Assembly: GCA_910577585.1 (NCBI GenBank)
Contig: CAJTNN010000001.1
Span: 62,001-126,000, forward strand
DNA from: an uncultured Muribaculaceae bacterium
Lineage (GTDB): Bacteria > Bacteroidota > Bacteroidia > Bacteroidales > Muribaculaceae
Length of the DNA: 64,000 bases
Reading direction: 5' to 3'
The notes below the pieces were generated by a model. The model made no database searches and was not told the origin of the DNA. It was given only the letters and a program-made list of their open reading frames with translations. Every line of letters begins with the position of its first letter. Within the stretch, counting starts at the first letter, position 1. Below are positions 26,749 to 35,535 of this stretch, in pieces. The translations under genes and the position numbers were made by a program.

Positions 26749-28602
26749 ATGACTGAATCAAGACATATACCCTCAGAAATTGGCCACGGCGAACTGCGCC
26801 CGGTAATCTATCAGACCTTCCCGCGCATTCTCACCAACACCAATTCCACCAACACCCCCGCCGGAACCCTCGAGGAGAATGGCGCGGGCAAACTCAATGA
26901 CTACACCCCCACTCTCTTGCGTTCGCTGCGCAAGTTGGGCGTAAACTGCATATGGCTCACCGGCGTGATCGAGCACGCCACTAAATCTGACTTCACCGCC
27001 TTCGGCATTCCGCTCGACAATCCGAATGTGGTGAAGGGTGAGGCAGGTTCCCCCTATGCCATAAAGGATTATTATGACATCGATCCTGCCATAGCCGTCA
27101 ATCCGGCTGAGCGCATGAAGGAGTTTGAGGAGTGTGTGGACCGCATTCACAACGAGGGAATGAAGGTGCTCATCGATTTCGTGCCCAACCACACAGCGCG
27201 TCAGTATCACTCGGACGTGGCCCCGAAGGGTATCGAGGATTTCGGCGCCGCCGATGACTCTACCCTCTTCTTCGGTCATAACAACAATTACTATTATATC
27301 CCCAACCAGCAGTTCTCGCCCGATTTCAACATCGCTGCGGAGGGGAATCAACCCTACATAGAGTTTCCCGCCAAGGCCACCGGCAATGACTGCTTCTCGG
27401 CATTCTGCAGCCGCAATGACTGGTATGAGACCGTCAAACTCAATTACGGCCACGATTACGGCGATAATTCCGACCACTTCGACCCGATACCCGACACGTG
27501 GCTGAAGATGCTGCACATATTGCGCTTCTGGGCTTCGAAGGGTGTCGACGGTTTCCGATGTGATATGGTGTTTATGGTGCCGCTCGCTTTCTGGCACTGG
27601 GCTATACCGCAGGTCAAGCAGGATTATCCCGAGACCTTATTCATCGGCGAGATTTACGATATCGGGCTTTACCGCCCCTTCCTCGACTACGGTTGCTTCG
27701 ACTACCTCTATGATAAGGTGAACCTCTACGATAAACTCGTGGGTATCGAACGCTGGCACTATTCAGCCGCTCAGCTCACATCGGCTTGGCAGACTGTAGA
27801 TGGCATCGGCCACCGCATGCTCAACTTCCTCGAGAATCACGATGAGGTGCGCTACGGCTCGGTAGAGTTTGCCGGCGATCCGGCAAGGGTGATTCCGTCG
27901 CTGGTGGTGTCGGCAATGATGTCGACCGGCCCTATGATGATCTACTACGGCCAGGAGTTAGGTGAGTCGGCCACTGAGAATGAGGGATTCGCGGGCTACA
28001 ACAACCGCTCTACAATCTTCGACTACTGGAGCTACGATACGATGCGCCGCTGGTACAATGGTGGGAAATGCAACGACTCCCGCCTCAACGCCCACGAGAA
28101 GTGGCTGCGCGGCATCTACTCGCGTGTGCTCAACCTTATCAACGAAAGCGCTCCGCTGCGACGCGGCAATTTCTTCGACCTCATGTATGCCAATCTGGGC
28201 CATGAGGGCTTCGACCCCCACCATTGCTTCTGCTTCCTGCGATACACTGCCGACGAGGCCCTGCTCATTGTGGCCAACTTCGGCGACGAGGCTGTAGAGC
28301 TACCGGTGGTGATTCCGGAGTTAGCTTTCGATATGGCAGGGCTGCGTGAGGGCACCTTCCGCTCGGCCGACCTGCTCTCCGGACTAAAAAGCGACATCAC
28401 TCTCTCGCGCACAGCTCCGGCACACGTCAGTGTCAAGGGACGCAATGCAGTGGTTATCCCCATCGCCGGACCCGCTGCCACGCTGCGCAACGCTCCCGGC
28501 GAATCGCTGCCTGAGCCCGCAGCGGCAAACACCGCCGCAGAGACCAAGCCAAAGGCTCCCGCATCCAAGAATAGCGGCAAGAGAACGCCCAAAAAATCCT
28601 GA
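26749..28602 (+). CDS. Cytosolic alpha-amylase family protein (GH13)
   Basis: Alpha-glucan hydrolase or transglycosylase, 617 residues, without signal peptide. GH13 regions in order: VLIDFVPNHTA (region I), GVDGFRCDMVF with the nucleophile Asp (II), LFIGEIYDIG with the acid/base Glu (III), and FLENHDEVRYG with the transition-state Asp (IV). All three catalytic acids are present. A beta-sandwich C domain follows (about 455-560), then an Ala/Pro/Lys-rich basic tail. Likely acts on internal glycogen or imported maltodextrin. It probably shares the patatin promoter; a weak TACTTTCG box also lies in the 33-nt gap. Confidence 0.93.
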   Translation: MTESRHIPSEIGHGELRPVIYQTFPRILTNTNSTNTPAGTLEENGAGKLNDYTPTLLRSLRKLGVNCIWLTGVIEHATKSDFTAFGIPLDNPNVVKGEAGSPYAIKDYYDIDPAIAVNPAERMKEFEECVDRIHNEGMKVLIDFVPNHTARQYHSDVAPKGIEDFGAADDSTLFFGHNNNYYYIPNQQFSPDFNIAAEGNQPYIEFPAKATGNDCFSAFCSRNDWYETVKLNYGHDYGDNSDHFDPIPDTWLKMLHILRFWASKGVDGFRCDMVFMVPLAFWHWAIPQVKQDYPETLFIGEIYDIGLYRPFLDYGCFDYLYDKVNLYDKLVGIERWHYSAAQLTSAWQTVDGIGHRMLNFLENHDEVRYGSVEFAGDPARVIPSLVVSAMMSTGPMMIYYGQELGESATENEGFAGYNNRSTIFDYWSYDTMRRWYNGGKCNDSRLNAHEKWLRGIYSRVLNLINESAPLRRGNFFDLMYANLGHEGFDPHHCFCFLRYTADEALLIVANFGDEAVELPVVIPELAFDMAGLREGTFRSADLLSGLKSDITLSRTAPAHVSVKGRNAVVIPIAGPAATLRNAPGESLPEPAAANTAAETKPKAPASKNSGKRTPKKS

Positions 28603-28644
28603 ATACAAAAAAATACACACCAATTCATATATTTATCTTAAATT

Positions 28645-29589
28645 ATGAGCAATAGTCTTCCCCCCATCAAAGTCTTTGCAGGCACCAACAGCCAGTATCT
28701 CGGCGAGGCCATCTGCAAGGACCTGGGCATCGAGCTCGGCAAAATGAAAGTTGAACGCTTTGCCGACGGCGAGTTTGAAGTAGGTTTCGAGGAGTCAATC
28801 CGCGGTGCCGAAGTGTATCTGGTGCAGAGCACTTTCCCCAACTCCGACAATCTCATGGAGCTCCTCCTGATGGTGGATGCCGCAAAACGCGCATCAGCCG
28901 GCAAAATCATCGCCGTTCTCCCCTACTTCGGTTGGGCACGCCAGGACCGCAAGGATAAACCGCGTGTGTCAATCGCAGCCAAGCTCGTGGCTGACCTGCT
29001 GAGTGTGGCAGGCATCGACCGTCTGATCACCATGGACCTCCATGCCGACCAGATCCAGGGCTTCTTCAATGTGCCCGTCGATCACCTCTACGCCTCTTCA
29101 ATCTTCATCCCCTATCTTGAGAGCCTCCACCTCAAGGAGATGGTCATCGCCTCACCCGATGTGGGAGGTGCGAAACGTGCCAACTCTTATGCAAAATACT
29201 TCGATGTGCCCCTCGTGCTCTGCCACAAGCAGCGCGCCAAGGCCAACGTCGTTGAGAAGATGACCGTAATCGGCGACGTCGAGGGCAAGAATGTGGTGCT
29301 CATCGATGACATCGTCGACACCGCCGGCACAATCACCAAGGCTGCCGACCTCCTGCTCGGCTTCGGCGCCAAGTCTGTGCGTGCTCTCTGCTCTCACGCA
29401 GTGATGTCTGACCCGGCCACCGACCGTGTGCTCTCTTCAGGTCTGACCGAGATTATCTTCACCGACTCAATCCCCTACGGCAAGGAGAACAACAAAGCAG
29501 TGGTGCTCCCCGTGGCCAAGCTCTTCGCCGACACCATCCGCCGCATCCACAACAACCAGTCGATCTCCTCGCAGTACCTCTTCAAGTAA
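28645..29589 (+). CDS. prs: Ribose-phosphate pyrophosphokinase
   Basis: Makes PRPP from ribose-5-phosphate and ATP for nucleotide, histidine and NAD synthesis. 314 residues, standard length. N-terminal KVFAGTNSQYLGEAI; the flexible-loop region YFGWARQDRKDKPR; the MDLHADQIQGFF segment; and the PRPP-binding loop VVLIDDIVDTAGT. Metal and phosphate sites look intact. It begins 42 nt after the GH13 gene. No intrinsic terminator is evident; a long pyrimidine-rich stretch follows. Confidence 0.97.
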   Translation: MSNSLPPIKVFAGTNSQYLGEAICKDLGIELGKMKVERFADGEFEVGFEESIRGAEVYLVQSTFPNSDNLMELLLMVDAAKRASAGKIIAVLPYFGWARQDRKDKPRVSIAAKLVADLLSVAGIDRLITMDLHADQIQGFFNVPVDHLYASSIFIPYLESLHLKEMVIASPDVGGAKRANSYAKYFDVPLVLCHKQRAKANVVEKMTVIGDVEGKNVVLIDDIVDTAGTITKAADLLLGFGAKSVRALCSHAVMSDPATDRVLSSGLTEIIFTDSIPYGKENNKAVVLPVAKLFADTIRRIHNNQSISSQYLFK

Positions 29590-29872
29590 TCCCCGACCCC
29601 GCGCGGCCATCCGGCCCAGATCCCCGGCGCCGCCGCGACCCTCCCGTCGCAGCGGCGCCCGCATTTCCACCCCCATCCTCACCTCACCCACTTCCCCACC
29701 TCATCCACCGCACCTGACTCTCCCTTGCCTACCTCGCCTCCTCCCCGTCATGCACCATTCTCCCTACACCTCCCCCAACCGCACCCCCTCCCCCCAAACA
29801 AAATGATAACAATTCACCCCAAACCCAACAAATATTTCAAAATTTCACTAATTTTAACATAATTTAACAAAT
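29590..29872. other. Pyrimidine-rich intergenic stretch after prs
   Basis: From about 29640 to 29810 the plus strand is overwhelmingly C and T with scattered A and very few G, then turns AT-rich. There is no open reading frame with sensible composition. Such C-rich, G-poor RNA is typical of Rho loading (rut-like) sites, which would fit the absence of a hairpin terminator after prs. This is an inference. Confidence 0.5.
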
Positions 29873-29881
29873 GGGGGGGGG
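29873..29881 (+). repeat. Run of nine G upstream of the LRR gene
   Basis: G9 homopolymer 20 nt before a TAACTTTG box and about 257 nt before the GTG start given for the leucine-rich-repeat gene. Slippage here would alter promoter spacing or upstream context. Confidence 0.8.
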
Positions 29882-29900
29882 TATTTTGAAAAGTTATATT

Positions 29901-29908
29901 TAACTTTG
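29901..29908 (+). promoter_or_regulatory. Possible -7 element of the LRR gene
   Basis: TAACTTTG (TAnnTTTG). A TTTG lies only 12 nt upstream (29885-29888), not the usual 19-21, so the match is partial. The poly-G run lies just before it. Confidence 0.35.
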
Positions 29909-30137
29909 AATGTGATTTACCACACAAAATTGGAATTTCACATCACCATATCCCAACTCGGCACAAATCGGTTCATTCGCTGTGCCTATAAGGATTCTGC
30001 GAAAATAAGAAATCTAACACTAATGGCTGAGCATCACGAAACTTCCCGACGCTCTGAGCGGGCTTTCAGCGCCAAGAGTATTCTACGGGTGCAAATCTCT
30101 TCGCTCACTTACATTCGGCGAGAATTTCAAAGCACCT

Positions 30138-31319
30138 GTGCAGGACACACAATTTGATGATTACAACGGCTATGTATTCCAGGGAGAAAGCTACAACATT
30201 TTCGCAGACTGCACCCTTCTTGAATTCGTAGATATGGGGCAGACACAGATGGAGAGCATCTATGATAGCTTCTTCGATGGTTGCACTAATCTCCGCAACG
30301 TGATTCTTCCCGCCACTCTGCGTCAGATTCGATTTGGCGCATTCTCGAATACTGCTCTCGAATCTATAGAACTCCCTGAAAGCGTATCTGAGATAAGTGC
30401 CGGTGTTTTCAACAAAACGCGTCTCCGCACCCTGACAATTCCGGAGAATGTAAAGAATATCTATTACTCTGCATTCTGCGACAATCCGCGACTCGTAGCA
30501 ATCAACTTCCCCTCTACACTTGAGTCTATCGGACGCAACATCTTCCAGAATTCTCTCAAGCTATCGGCAATCTCTTGCTCTGCCATCAACGCTCCGGAAG
30601 CAGCCACAGGCGCTTTCGATGGTATCCGTGCCGCACAGTGCTCACTCACAGTGCCACAGCAGTCATTCCGCTCTTACCTGAATGCTCCGCAGTGGGGTAT
30701 GTTCTCTGAACTCTACAACCGCCTGGTAGTAGCGATTCCCGAGAGTGTGGAAGTCACTGCCGTAGATGAGCAGGAATATCAGGAAATTCTTGAGGAAGAA
30801 CGCCTGCAGGCTGCCGTGGATGCACCCGTGGTTGAAGAAGATATCGAAGAGGATGAGGATAACAACGAGGAGGAGACTCCCGAACTCCGCCGCCGCGCCG
30901 TACGCCGTGCAGCAAGCAATAGCCTTGCTGATGGCTCAAGCTTCGCACGCCTCTTTGATGGTGCAATGATTGGCACATCATCCTCAAGCAAAGGCACTCG
31001 TATCTTCATAAATCTTAAAGATGGCGCAACTCTGAAATCAGTAATCTACAATGGTGTTGACATCACATCCAGCCTTGAAGGAAATTCCATCCTTCTTGAG
31101 GGTGCAGGAAACGGAACTCTCCAGATTAACGCCATTGGTGGAACTACAGAGATTGAGGAAATCGAGACACCCGAAAATGCTGCCGATGAAGTATGCGAAA
31201 TTTATGATATGAACGGAGTACTCCTCTATTCAGGCGCACGCGCATCTGCAACTCTTGCCCCCGGCATCTATGTAGTACGCACCGCAAATGGAACTCCCGA
31301 AAAAGTTGTAATTCGCTAA
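30138..31319 (+). CDS. Leucine-rich-repeat (BspA-like) surface protein, 5' end damaged
   Basis: 393 residues from a GTG; the frame is open from 30024, and residues before the GTG (FYGCKSLRSLTF) are themselves good LRR_5 sequence, so the gene extends upstream. Residues about 20-160 are LRR_5 repeats (for example LRNVILPATLRQIRFGAF and LESIELPESVSEISAGVF). About 225-260 is a strikingly acidic segment (EEDIEEDEDNNEEE) followed by RRRAVRR. The C-terminal 70 residues resemble a type IX sorting domain (IYDMNGVLLYSG...LAPGIYVVR). No signal peptide is in frame. A different frame at 29906-30025 carries LRR-like ITISQLGT and KIRNLTLMA, suggesting a frameshift near 30020-30060. Probably an inactivated or misassembled surface protein gene. 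Confidence 0.7.
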   Translation: MQDTQFDDYNGYVFQGESYNIFADCTLLEFVDMGQTQMESIYDSFFDGCTNLRNVILPATLRQIRFGAFSNTALESIELPESVSEISAGVFNKTRLRTLTIPENVKNIYYSAFCDNPRLVAINFPSTLESIGRNIFQNSLKLSAISCSAINAPEAATGAFDGIRAAQCSLTVPQQSFRSYLNAPQWGMFSELYNRLVVAIPESVEVTAVDEQEYQEILEEERLQAAVDAPVVEEDIEEDEDNNEEETPELRRRAVRRAASNSLADGSSFARLFDGAMIGTSSSSKGTRIFINLKDGATLKSVIYNGVDITSSLEGNSILLEGAGNGTLQINAIGGTTEIEEIETPENAADEVCEIYDMNGVLLYSGARASATLAPGIYVVRTANGTPEKVVIR

Positions 31320-31354
31320 TCACAACTTACAGCATAAACCCACATCCAATTATC

Positions 31355-31394
31355 AGTAGGCCGGACACTCGTTGCCCGGCCTACTTTGTTTGTG
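31355..31394 (+). terminator. Rho-independent terminator after the LRR gene
   Basis: Perfect 10-bp stem AGTAGGCCGG (31355-31364) / CCGGCCTACT (31376-31385) with an 11-nt loop, followed by TTGTTTGTG. Confidence 0.8.
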
Positions 31395-31482
31395 TGATTC
31401 TCGACTACCTCCATTCCCCATCCCCCTCCAGTGAGCAGCGCGCCTCATTGGCCATCGGGCTATCGGTGCATAATGCAGTTGG

Positions 31483-31590
31483 TCGCGAAGAGCAATGCCC
31501 TCAGTCGCAAAGAATTATGCCCTCGGCGCGAAGAGCTACGCAGGCAGTCAATAGCGAAGAGCTACGCAGAAACTCCTAAAGAGCTATGCC
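31483..31590 (+). repeat. Five degenerate 17-nt repeats
   Basis: Units resembling GCGAAGAGCTATGCC at 31483, 31505, 31526, 31552 and 31575, spaced 21-26 nt apart. The last is followed by a GAAACTCC/GGAGTTTC stem (about 31569-31600). The units are too divergent and too closely spaced for a CRISPR array. Non-coding; function unknown. Confidence 0.6.
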
Positions 31591-31648
31591 GGGAGTTTCC
31601 ATATATTTTTACTAAGGCAAAACTGACTTAGGAGTGATTGAATAGAAT

Positions 31649-31690
31649 TAAAAAGGCGGGTGATTTCTCGAGAAATCACCCGCCTTTTTA
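31649..31690. terminator. Perfect 42-bp palindrome, bidirectional terminator
   Basis: A perfect palindrome centred at 31669/31670 with arms reading TAAAAAGGCGGGTGATTTCTC; it has A-runs on one side and T-runs on the other on each strand, so it terminates both ways. It lies 120 nt beyond the stop of the minus-strand secreted amylase, which it most likely serves. Confidence 0.9.
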
Positions 31691-31811
31691 ACTTTAGCGA
31701 GAGGAAGGGAGTTTTGAGGCTCTCTTCCTTTCTCGCAAAGGGCAGTGTAGCGGCGGAAGCCGCTTTTGTTCAGTCAAATAGAAGATTACTTATGTTCAGT
31801 CAAATCGAAGA

Positions 31812-34800
31812 TTACTTCACCACGACTTTAGCAGCCTTGCCAGCGACGTTGACGATGTAAAGACCGCCGTCAACATCGAGAGTGAAGCTATCAGCGCCGA
31901 CGATGCCGTTGAAGTAAACCGCACCGTCAAGGCCGGCAACGACCATACGCTTGCCGGCAGCGCCGTTAACACCGAGTTTGCCGGCAGCGCCATACACGCT
32001 GAAGTCTGCGCGGGCGTCGCTGATGCAATCTACAGATGTAGAGAGCGCCTTGCCGATACGTGCAGGTGCAAACTTGATGACATCCTCATCCTCCTTCTCA
32101 GCGCTTGACGAGGGATCGGCTGAATATGAATCCTTGGCATTGTCGAAGTAGCTCGGATCATACGGGGTGCCACCGATCGGGCTCGAACCGTAGATATCGA
32201 GGAACATCACGCCGATACCCTTCTCCTGGATATAGTCGGCAGTCACACCCAGAACTGAAAGCGGAAGCTTCCACTCATAGAACGTATGAGCTGACTCATC
32301 AATCTCATTCTTGAGGTCAACAAATCCATTGTTGGTAGCCAGAGCGGCCGGATCATAGCCGAAGCTCTCCTGACCCCAGATGTGGTCGATTGAGGGGAGC
32401 AGACCATCAGCATAACCATAGTAGCTGCCGGAGATGCTCTTGCAATAAGCTGCATCATAGCTTGCATGGCCGTCGGGAGTGGGCACGAAGAAGCCGGGAG
32501 TACCTACACCGGGTTTCGAAGAACCGACCCACACTGCATCAACACCATTCTCGAACTTAGCGCCGGGCTTATTCTCATCATTCCAGATAGCCTTGGTGCC
32601 ATCGATATATCCATCGAAAGAGGCGTCAGGATTAAGGTCGAATGCCCACATCAGGCGGCCATCCATATTATAGGGCTTAGACTCGCCGGGCTGCTTGCCT
32701 TCGCCACCGAGATCCCACACGAGATATACGAACTGTGCGCCAAGATAGAGATAATCATTGTCGTAAGCCGCATAGATAGCGTAAGAGTCGATGATCGGGC
32801 GCTCATGCACACCCTTGATGGCCTGAGCCACGTCGCGTGCCACACCCTGGGCAATCATGTCAGATGCGCTCCAGTTGCTGAGTGCGTTGGTGGCCTTCGC
32901 GCCATCGAAATTCATGTTGATGGTCTTGAATGTGCCGGCCTGACCATTGGGGTTAACCTTGTAATAGTCAGTGTTGAGAGCATCGCCTGAAACCACGATG
33001 TCGCCACCACCCTGGGGTTTCTTGGTGTAGCTGAAGCTCTGTGTGTTCTTACCGCCATCGGCAGTCACCGCGAGAGTCTTGATAGTAGTTGTGGCAGTGA
33101 GGTTGATGGCAGAAGAATACTTGGCCGAAGCCTCCGAAGGTGCCGAACCGTCGAGAGTGTAATAGATTGTGGCCGCGGGGGCTACGGTGAGAGTCACACT
33201 CAGCGACTCCTCGAAAGAAGTGCCCGAAGCAGGATTGGCAGTCACCACCGGCTTAACCACGATGTCGCCAGACTGATAGACGCCGGCATCTGTCACAGCG
33301 CCCTTGCCACCGACACCCTTGTAGAGGTGACCCATGGCCGGAGCACCGGTCTTATCGGCAGTCTGGTCAGAACCTGACTCGTTGCAGAAGAGGAAACCAT
33401 CCAGATTTGAAGGACTCTCAGAGAAAGTGTAGCTCCACACATTATCCTTCACCTTTGTCATCTCCACACCGGGCCATGTGGTTGAGGGTGTGGTCCAGTA
33501 GTGGATGTGAGGAGTGGTCCAGTTAGTTGTTGAGTTATCGTAATAAATGGTGAGAGTATCCACCGGATCAATCGGGTCGATGGGATCGATCGGGTCAATC
33601 GGGTCGATCGGATCAACACTCAGAGTATAGCTGCCATCCTGCTTGTAAGTAGCTTTGTTGACATACGTGAGGTCGCCGGAGCCTGCCTTGTCGCCGCCAT
33701 TATTGCTGAAGATAATCTGCGTGGGCACTTTGCCTGCAGGTGCGCTCCAGTACCACTTGCCATTAAGCTCAGTCATCTTGTCGCCTGGCCATGTGCCGTT
33801 GGCGTTGCAGTTTTCAGAGTCATTCCAGGCCCATACGTAGGGGGTCCATCCGGCAGCCTTCTCGAAGTAAACGTAGTAGTCATCAGTGGGATCAACCGGG
33901 TCGATGGGATCGATGGGGTCAATCGGATCAATCGGGTCGATGGGATCTATCGGGGTGTCGCCCTCATTGTAGATGACAGCGATGCCACTTGCGCCCACAT
34001 TACCTGTGATAGTAGAAGCAGTCACAGTGAATGTGCCGCCGCTGACACGGTCGGTGTAAGTGCCGGCAGGGCAATAGCCGCCACCGTTGGCGATGCTGAC
34101 ATTGCCGCTACCCTTCATGACGATGACAGCGCCACCGTTCTGACGGGTGATAGAGCAGGCGTTGCCGTTGGTCTCAAAGTAGTCCTTCTTACCAACCATG
34201 GCATTGCGGAACTTGTTGACCTCCGAAATCTGTTTGCTCTTATAGGCAGTGCCGTTGCCTTTGCCCACCTTGATATTGTTGAAACCCTTCACGTCAGGAC
34301 GCGCGAAGTAGAGAGCAGTCGCACCATTGCGGCAGGCCATTGCAGCATACGCACGGTCAATCACAGACTGGTCTACATTCTGCGACCACTCATCGTTGCT
34401 GTATGTGTCATGGCTCTCGCCCCAGTACACCACTTTAGTGTCGGCCAGACCGCGGTTAGACACCCAGTCGCCGTTGGGGCCTCCGGGAATACCGCCGTTG
34501 TTCTGAGCAGCACTGTTAGAGTAGCGGTTGTCGGTGACACTCATATATTTGGCATACTCAGCGATAGGAGTGCCATCATCGTTAAGAATCTCGCCGTAGT
34601 TATACATTCCGGCCACCGAGGTCACCTCGCTCCAGAAGTTGCAACCCTCAGAGGGCACAGCGATATGCTTCGCGGCATCCCAGCGGATACCCTTCACGCC
34701 CATCGCCTTCAGTTTCTCGACATACGCCTTACCGCGGGCGATGACCTCAGAATCTTCAGAGTTGACATCGCCATAGTCGCCGAGCTGGCCATGGGTGATA

Positions 34801-35255
34801 GAATAACGGTCGCCATAGTTTATGCCGCCGTTCCAGCGCACACGCCCGTTGGCATCCCACCAAGTGTCGTGATAACCGGCAGTTTTGTCGACATGGTTGG
34901 CCACCACGTCCACAATTACTTTGATACCATACTTGGCAGCTTCCGAGCAGAGATCCTTGAGGTCCTGCTCAGAGCAGAATTCTGATGACTGGAAAGCGAG
35001 GTCGTAGGGACGGTAAAGATCATGCCAGGAATAGCCAATCTTGATGTCGGGACGCTGCAGCGGCGACATCTGGACCGAACCATAGCCGGCAGCTGCGATG
35101 TTAGGGAGTTCAGCCTTGATCTGCTGCGCTGTCCAGTTGAAACAGTGCAGGATGTTGCCCTCCTGAATTCCTGATGGCAAACCGTAGTCGGCCCCCATCA
35201 CAGCCGTCGGCGTGAGCGCGGCTGTCAGTACAAGCGTACTGAGTAATTTCTTCAT
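31812..35255 (-). CDS. Secreted multi-domain alpha-amylase with starch-binding modules
   Basis: 1147 residues with a signal peptide (1-21). GH13 catalytic domain (about 25-420): VIVDVVANH, GIRWDAAKH (nucleophile Asp), MYNYGEIL (acid/base Glu) and YWGESHDTY (stabilising Asp). Then two starch-binding-like modules, each with an aromatic W...WPG core (VWAWNDSENC...WPGDKM and HIHYWTTPSTTWPGVEM), each preceded by a (DPI)n linker. Next comes a chitobiase C-terminal-like module (about 668-740; IYYTLDGSAPSEASAKY), then an unrecognised beta-rich domain (about 755-1060) that could be a further glycan-binding module. The last 75 residues end with GLYIVNVAGKAAKVVVK, like a type IX sorting domain. It should degrade starch at the cell surface or outside. 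No SusC/D genes are adjacent. A consensus promoter lies upstream. Confidence 0.92.
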   Translation of the reverse strand: MKKLLSTLVLTAALTPTAVMGADYGLPSGIQEGNILHCFNWTAQQIKAELPNIAAAGYGSVQMSPLQRPDIKIGYSWHDLYRPYDLAFQSSEFCSEQDLKDLCSEAAKYGIKVIVDVVANHVDKTAGYHDTWWDANGRVRWNGGINYGDRYSITHGQLGDYGDVNSEDSEVIARGKAYVEKLKAMGVKGIRWDAAKHIAVPSEGCNFWSEVTSVAGMYNYGEILNDDGTPIAEYAKYMSVTDNRYSNSAAQNNGGIPGGPNGDWVSNRGLADTKVVYWGESHDTYSNDEWSQNVDQSVIDRAYAAMACRNGATALYFARPDVKGFNNIKVGKGNGTAYKSKQISEVNKFRNAMVGKKDYFETNGNACSITRQNGGAVIVMKGSGNVSIANGGGYCPAGTYTDRVSGGTFTVTASTITGNVGASGIAVIYNEGDTPIDPIDPIDPIDPIDPIDPVDPTDDYYVYFEKAAGWTPYVWAWNDSENCNANGTWPGDKMTELNGKWYWSAPAGKVPTQIIFSNNGGDKAGSGDLTYVNKATYKQDGSYTLSVDPIDPIDPIDPIDPIDPVDTLTIYYDNSTTNWTTPHIHYWTTPSTTWPGVEMTKVKDNVWSYTFSESPSNLDGFLFCNESGSDQTADKTGAPAMGHLYKGVGGKGAVTDAGVYQSGDIVVKPVVTANPASGTSFEESLSVTLTVAPAATIYYTLDGSAPSEASAKYSSAINLTATTTIKTLAVTADGGKNTQSFSYTKKPQGGGDIVVSGDALNTDYYKVNPNGQAGTFKTINMNFDGAKATNALSNWSASDMIAQGVARDVAQAIKGVHERPIIDSYAIYAAYDNDYLYLGAQFVYLVWDLGGEGKQPGESKPYNMDGRLMWAFDLNPDASFDGYIDGTKAIWNDENKPGAKFENGVDAVWVGSSKPGVGTPGFFVPTPDGHASYDAAYCKSISGSYYGYADGLLPSIDHIWGQESFGYDPAALATNNGFVDLKNEIDESAHTFYEWKLPLSVLGVTADYIQEKGIGVMFLDIYGSSPIGGTPYDPSYFDNAKDSYSADPSSSAEKEDEDVIKFAPARIGKALSTSVDCISDARADFSVYGAAGKLGVNGAAGKRMVVAGLDGAVYFNGIVGADSFTLDVDGGLYIVNVAGKAAKVVVK
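33559..33617 (-). repeat. Coding minisatellite, second (DPI)n linker of the amylase
   Basis: Tandem 9-nt units (GAYCCGATY type) encoding Asp-Pro-Ile repeats around residues 546-565. Near-identical to the first array 270 bp away, so replication slippage or recombination between them could change linker length or delete a starch-binding module in frame. Confidence 0.85.
33891..33955 (-). repeat. Coding minisatellite, first (DPI)n linker of the amylase
   Basis: Tandem 9-nt units encoding Asp-Pro-Ile repeats (about residues 433-455) ending DPVDPTDD, joining the catalytic domain to the first starch-binding-like module. Confidence 0.85.
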
Positions 35256-35369
35256 GAAGATTTTAAGTTAAGTATTATGTAAGAATTGAGGTCAAGCCAT
35301 GACCCCGTTAGTTAAATAGCCTGTTGAGTCTTTCGTCCGGAAGAGGCAGACACCTTCCACCGGATTTTG

Positions 35370-35400
35370 CAAAATTAGTATAATTTTTCATAAAAACAAA
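35370..35400 (-). promoter_or_regulatory. Bacteroides-type promoter of the secreted amylase
   Basis: On the minus strand: TTTG (35397-35400), 19 nt, TAATTTTG (35370-35377). A full consensus match; predicts a leader of about 110 nt before the ATG at 35255. Confidence 0.8.
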
Positions 35401-35535
35401 ACATTCAGTCGGCTACTTGTTAAAATTGTTCAAATTTTAACATTCAGCCACCCCAACTGAATTTTGACTATCCTCCCAAGGTCTTATTATTATACTCAGA
35501 GGGTCATGTTTATCGACCCCCGGCGTTTCGGAAGC

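Noticed and set aside
26773..27597. 274-residue minus-strand open frame inside the GH13 gene
   Set aside because: Antisense shadow; the GH13 catalytic motifs are on the plus strand.
31483..31590. CRISPR array
   Set aside because: Units vary too much and the gaps are only 4-9 nt; no cas gene in the window.
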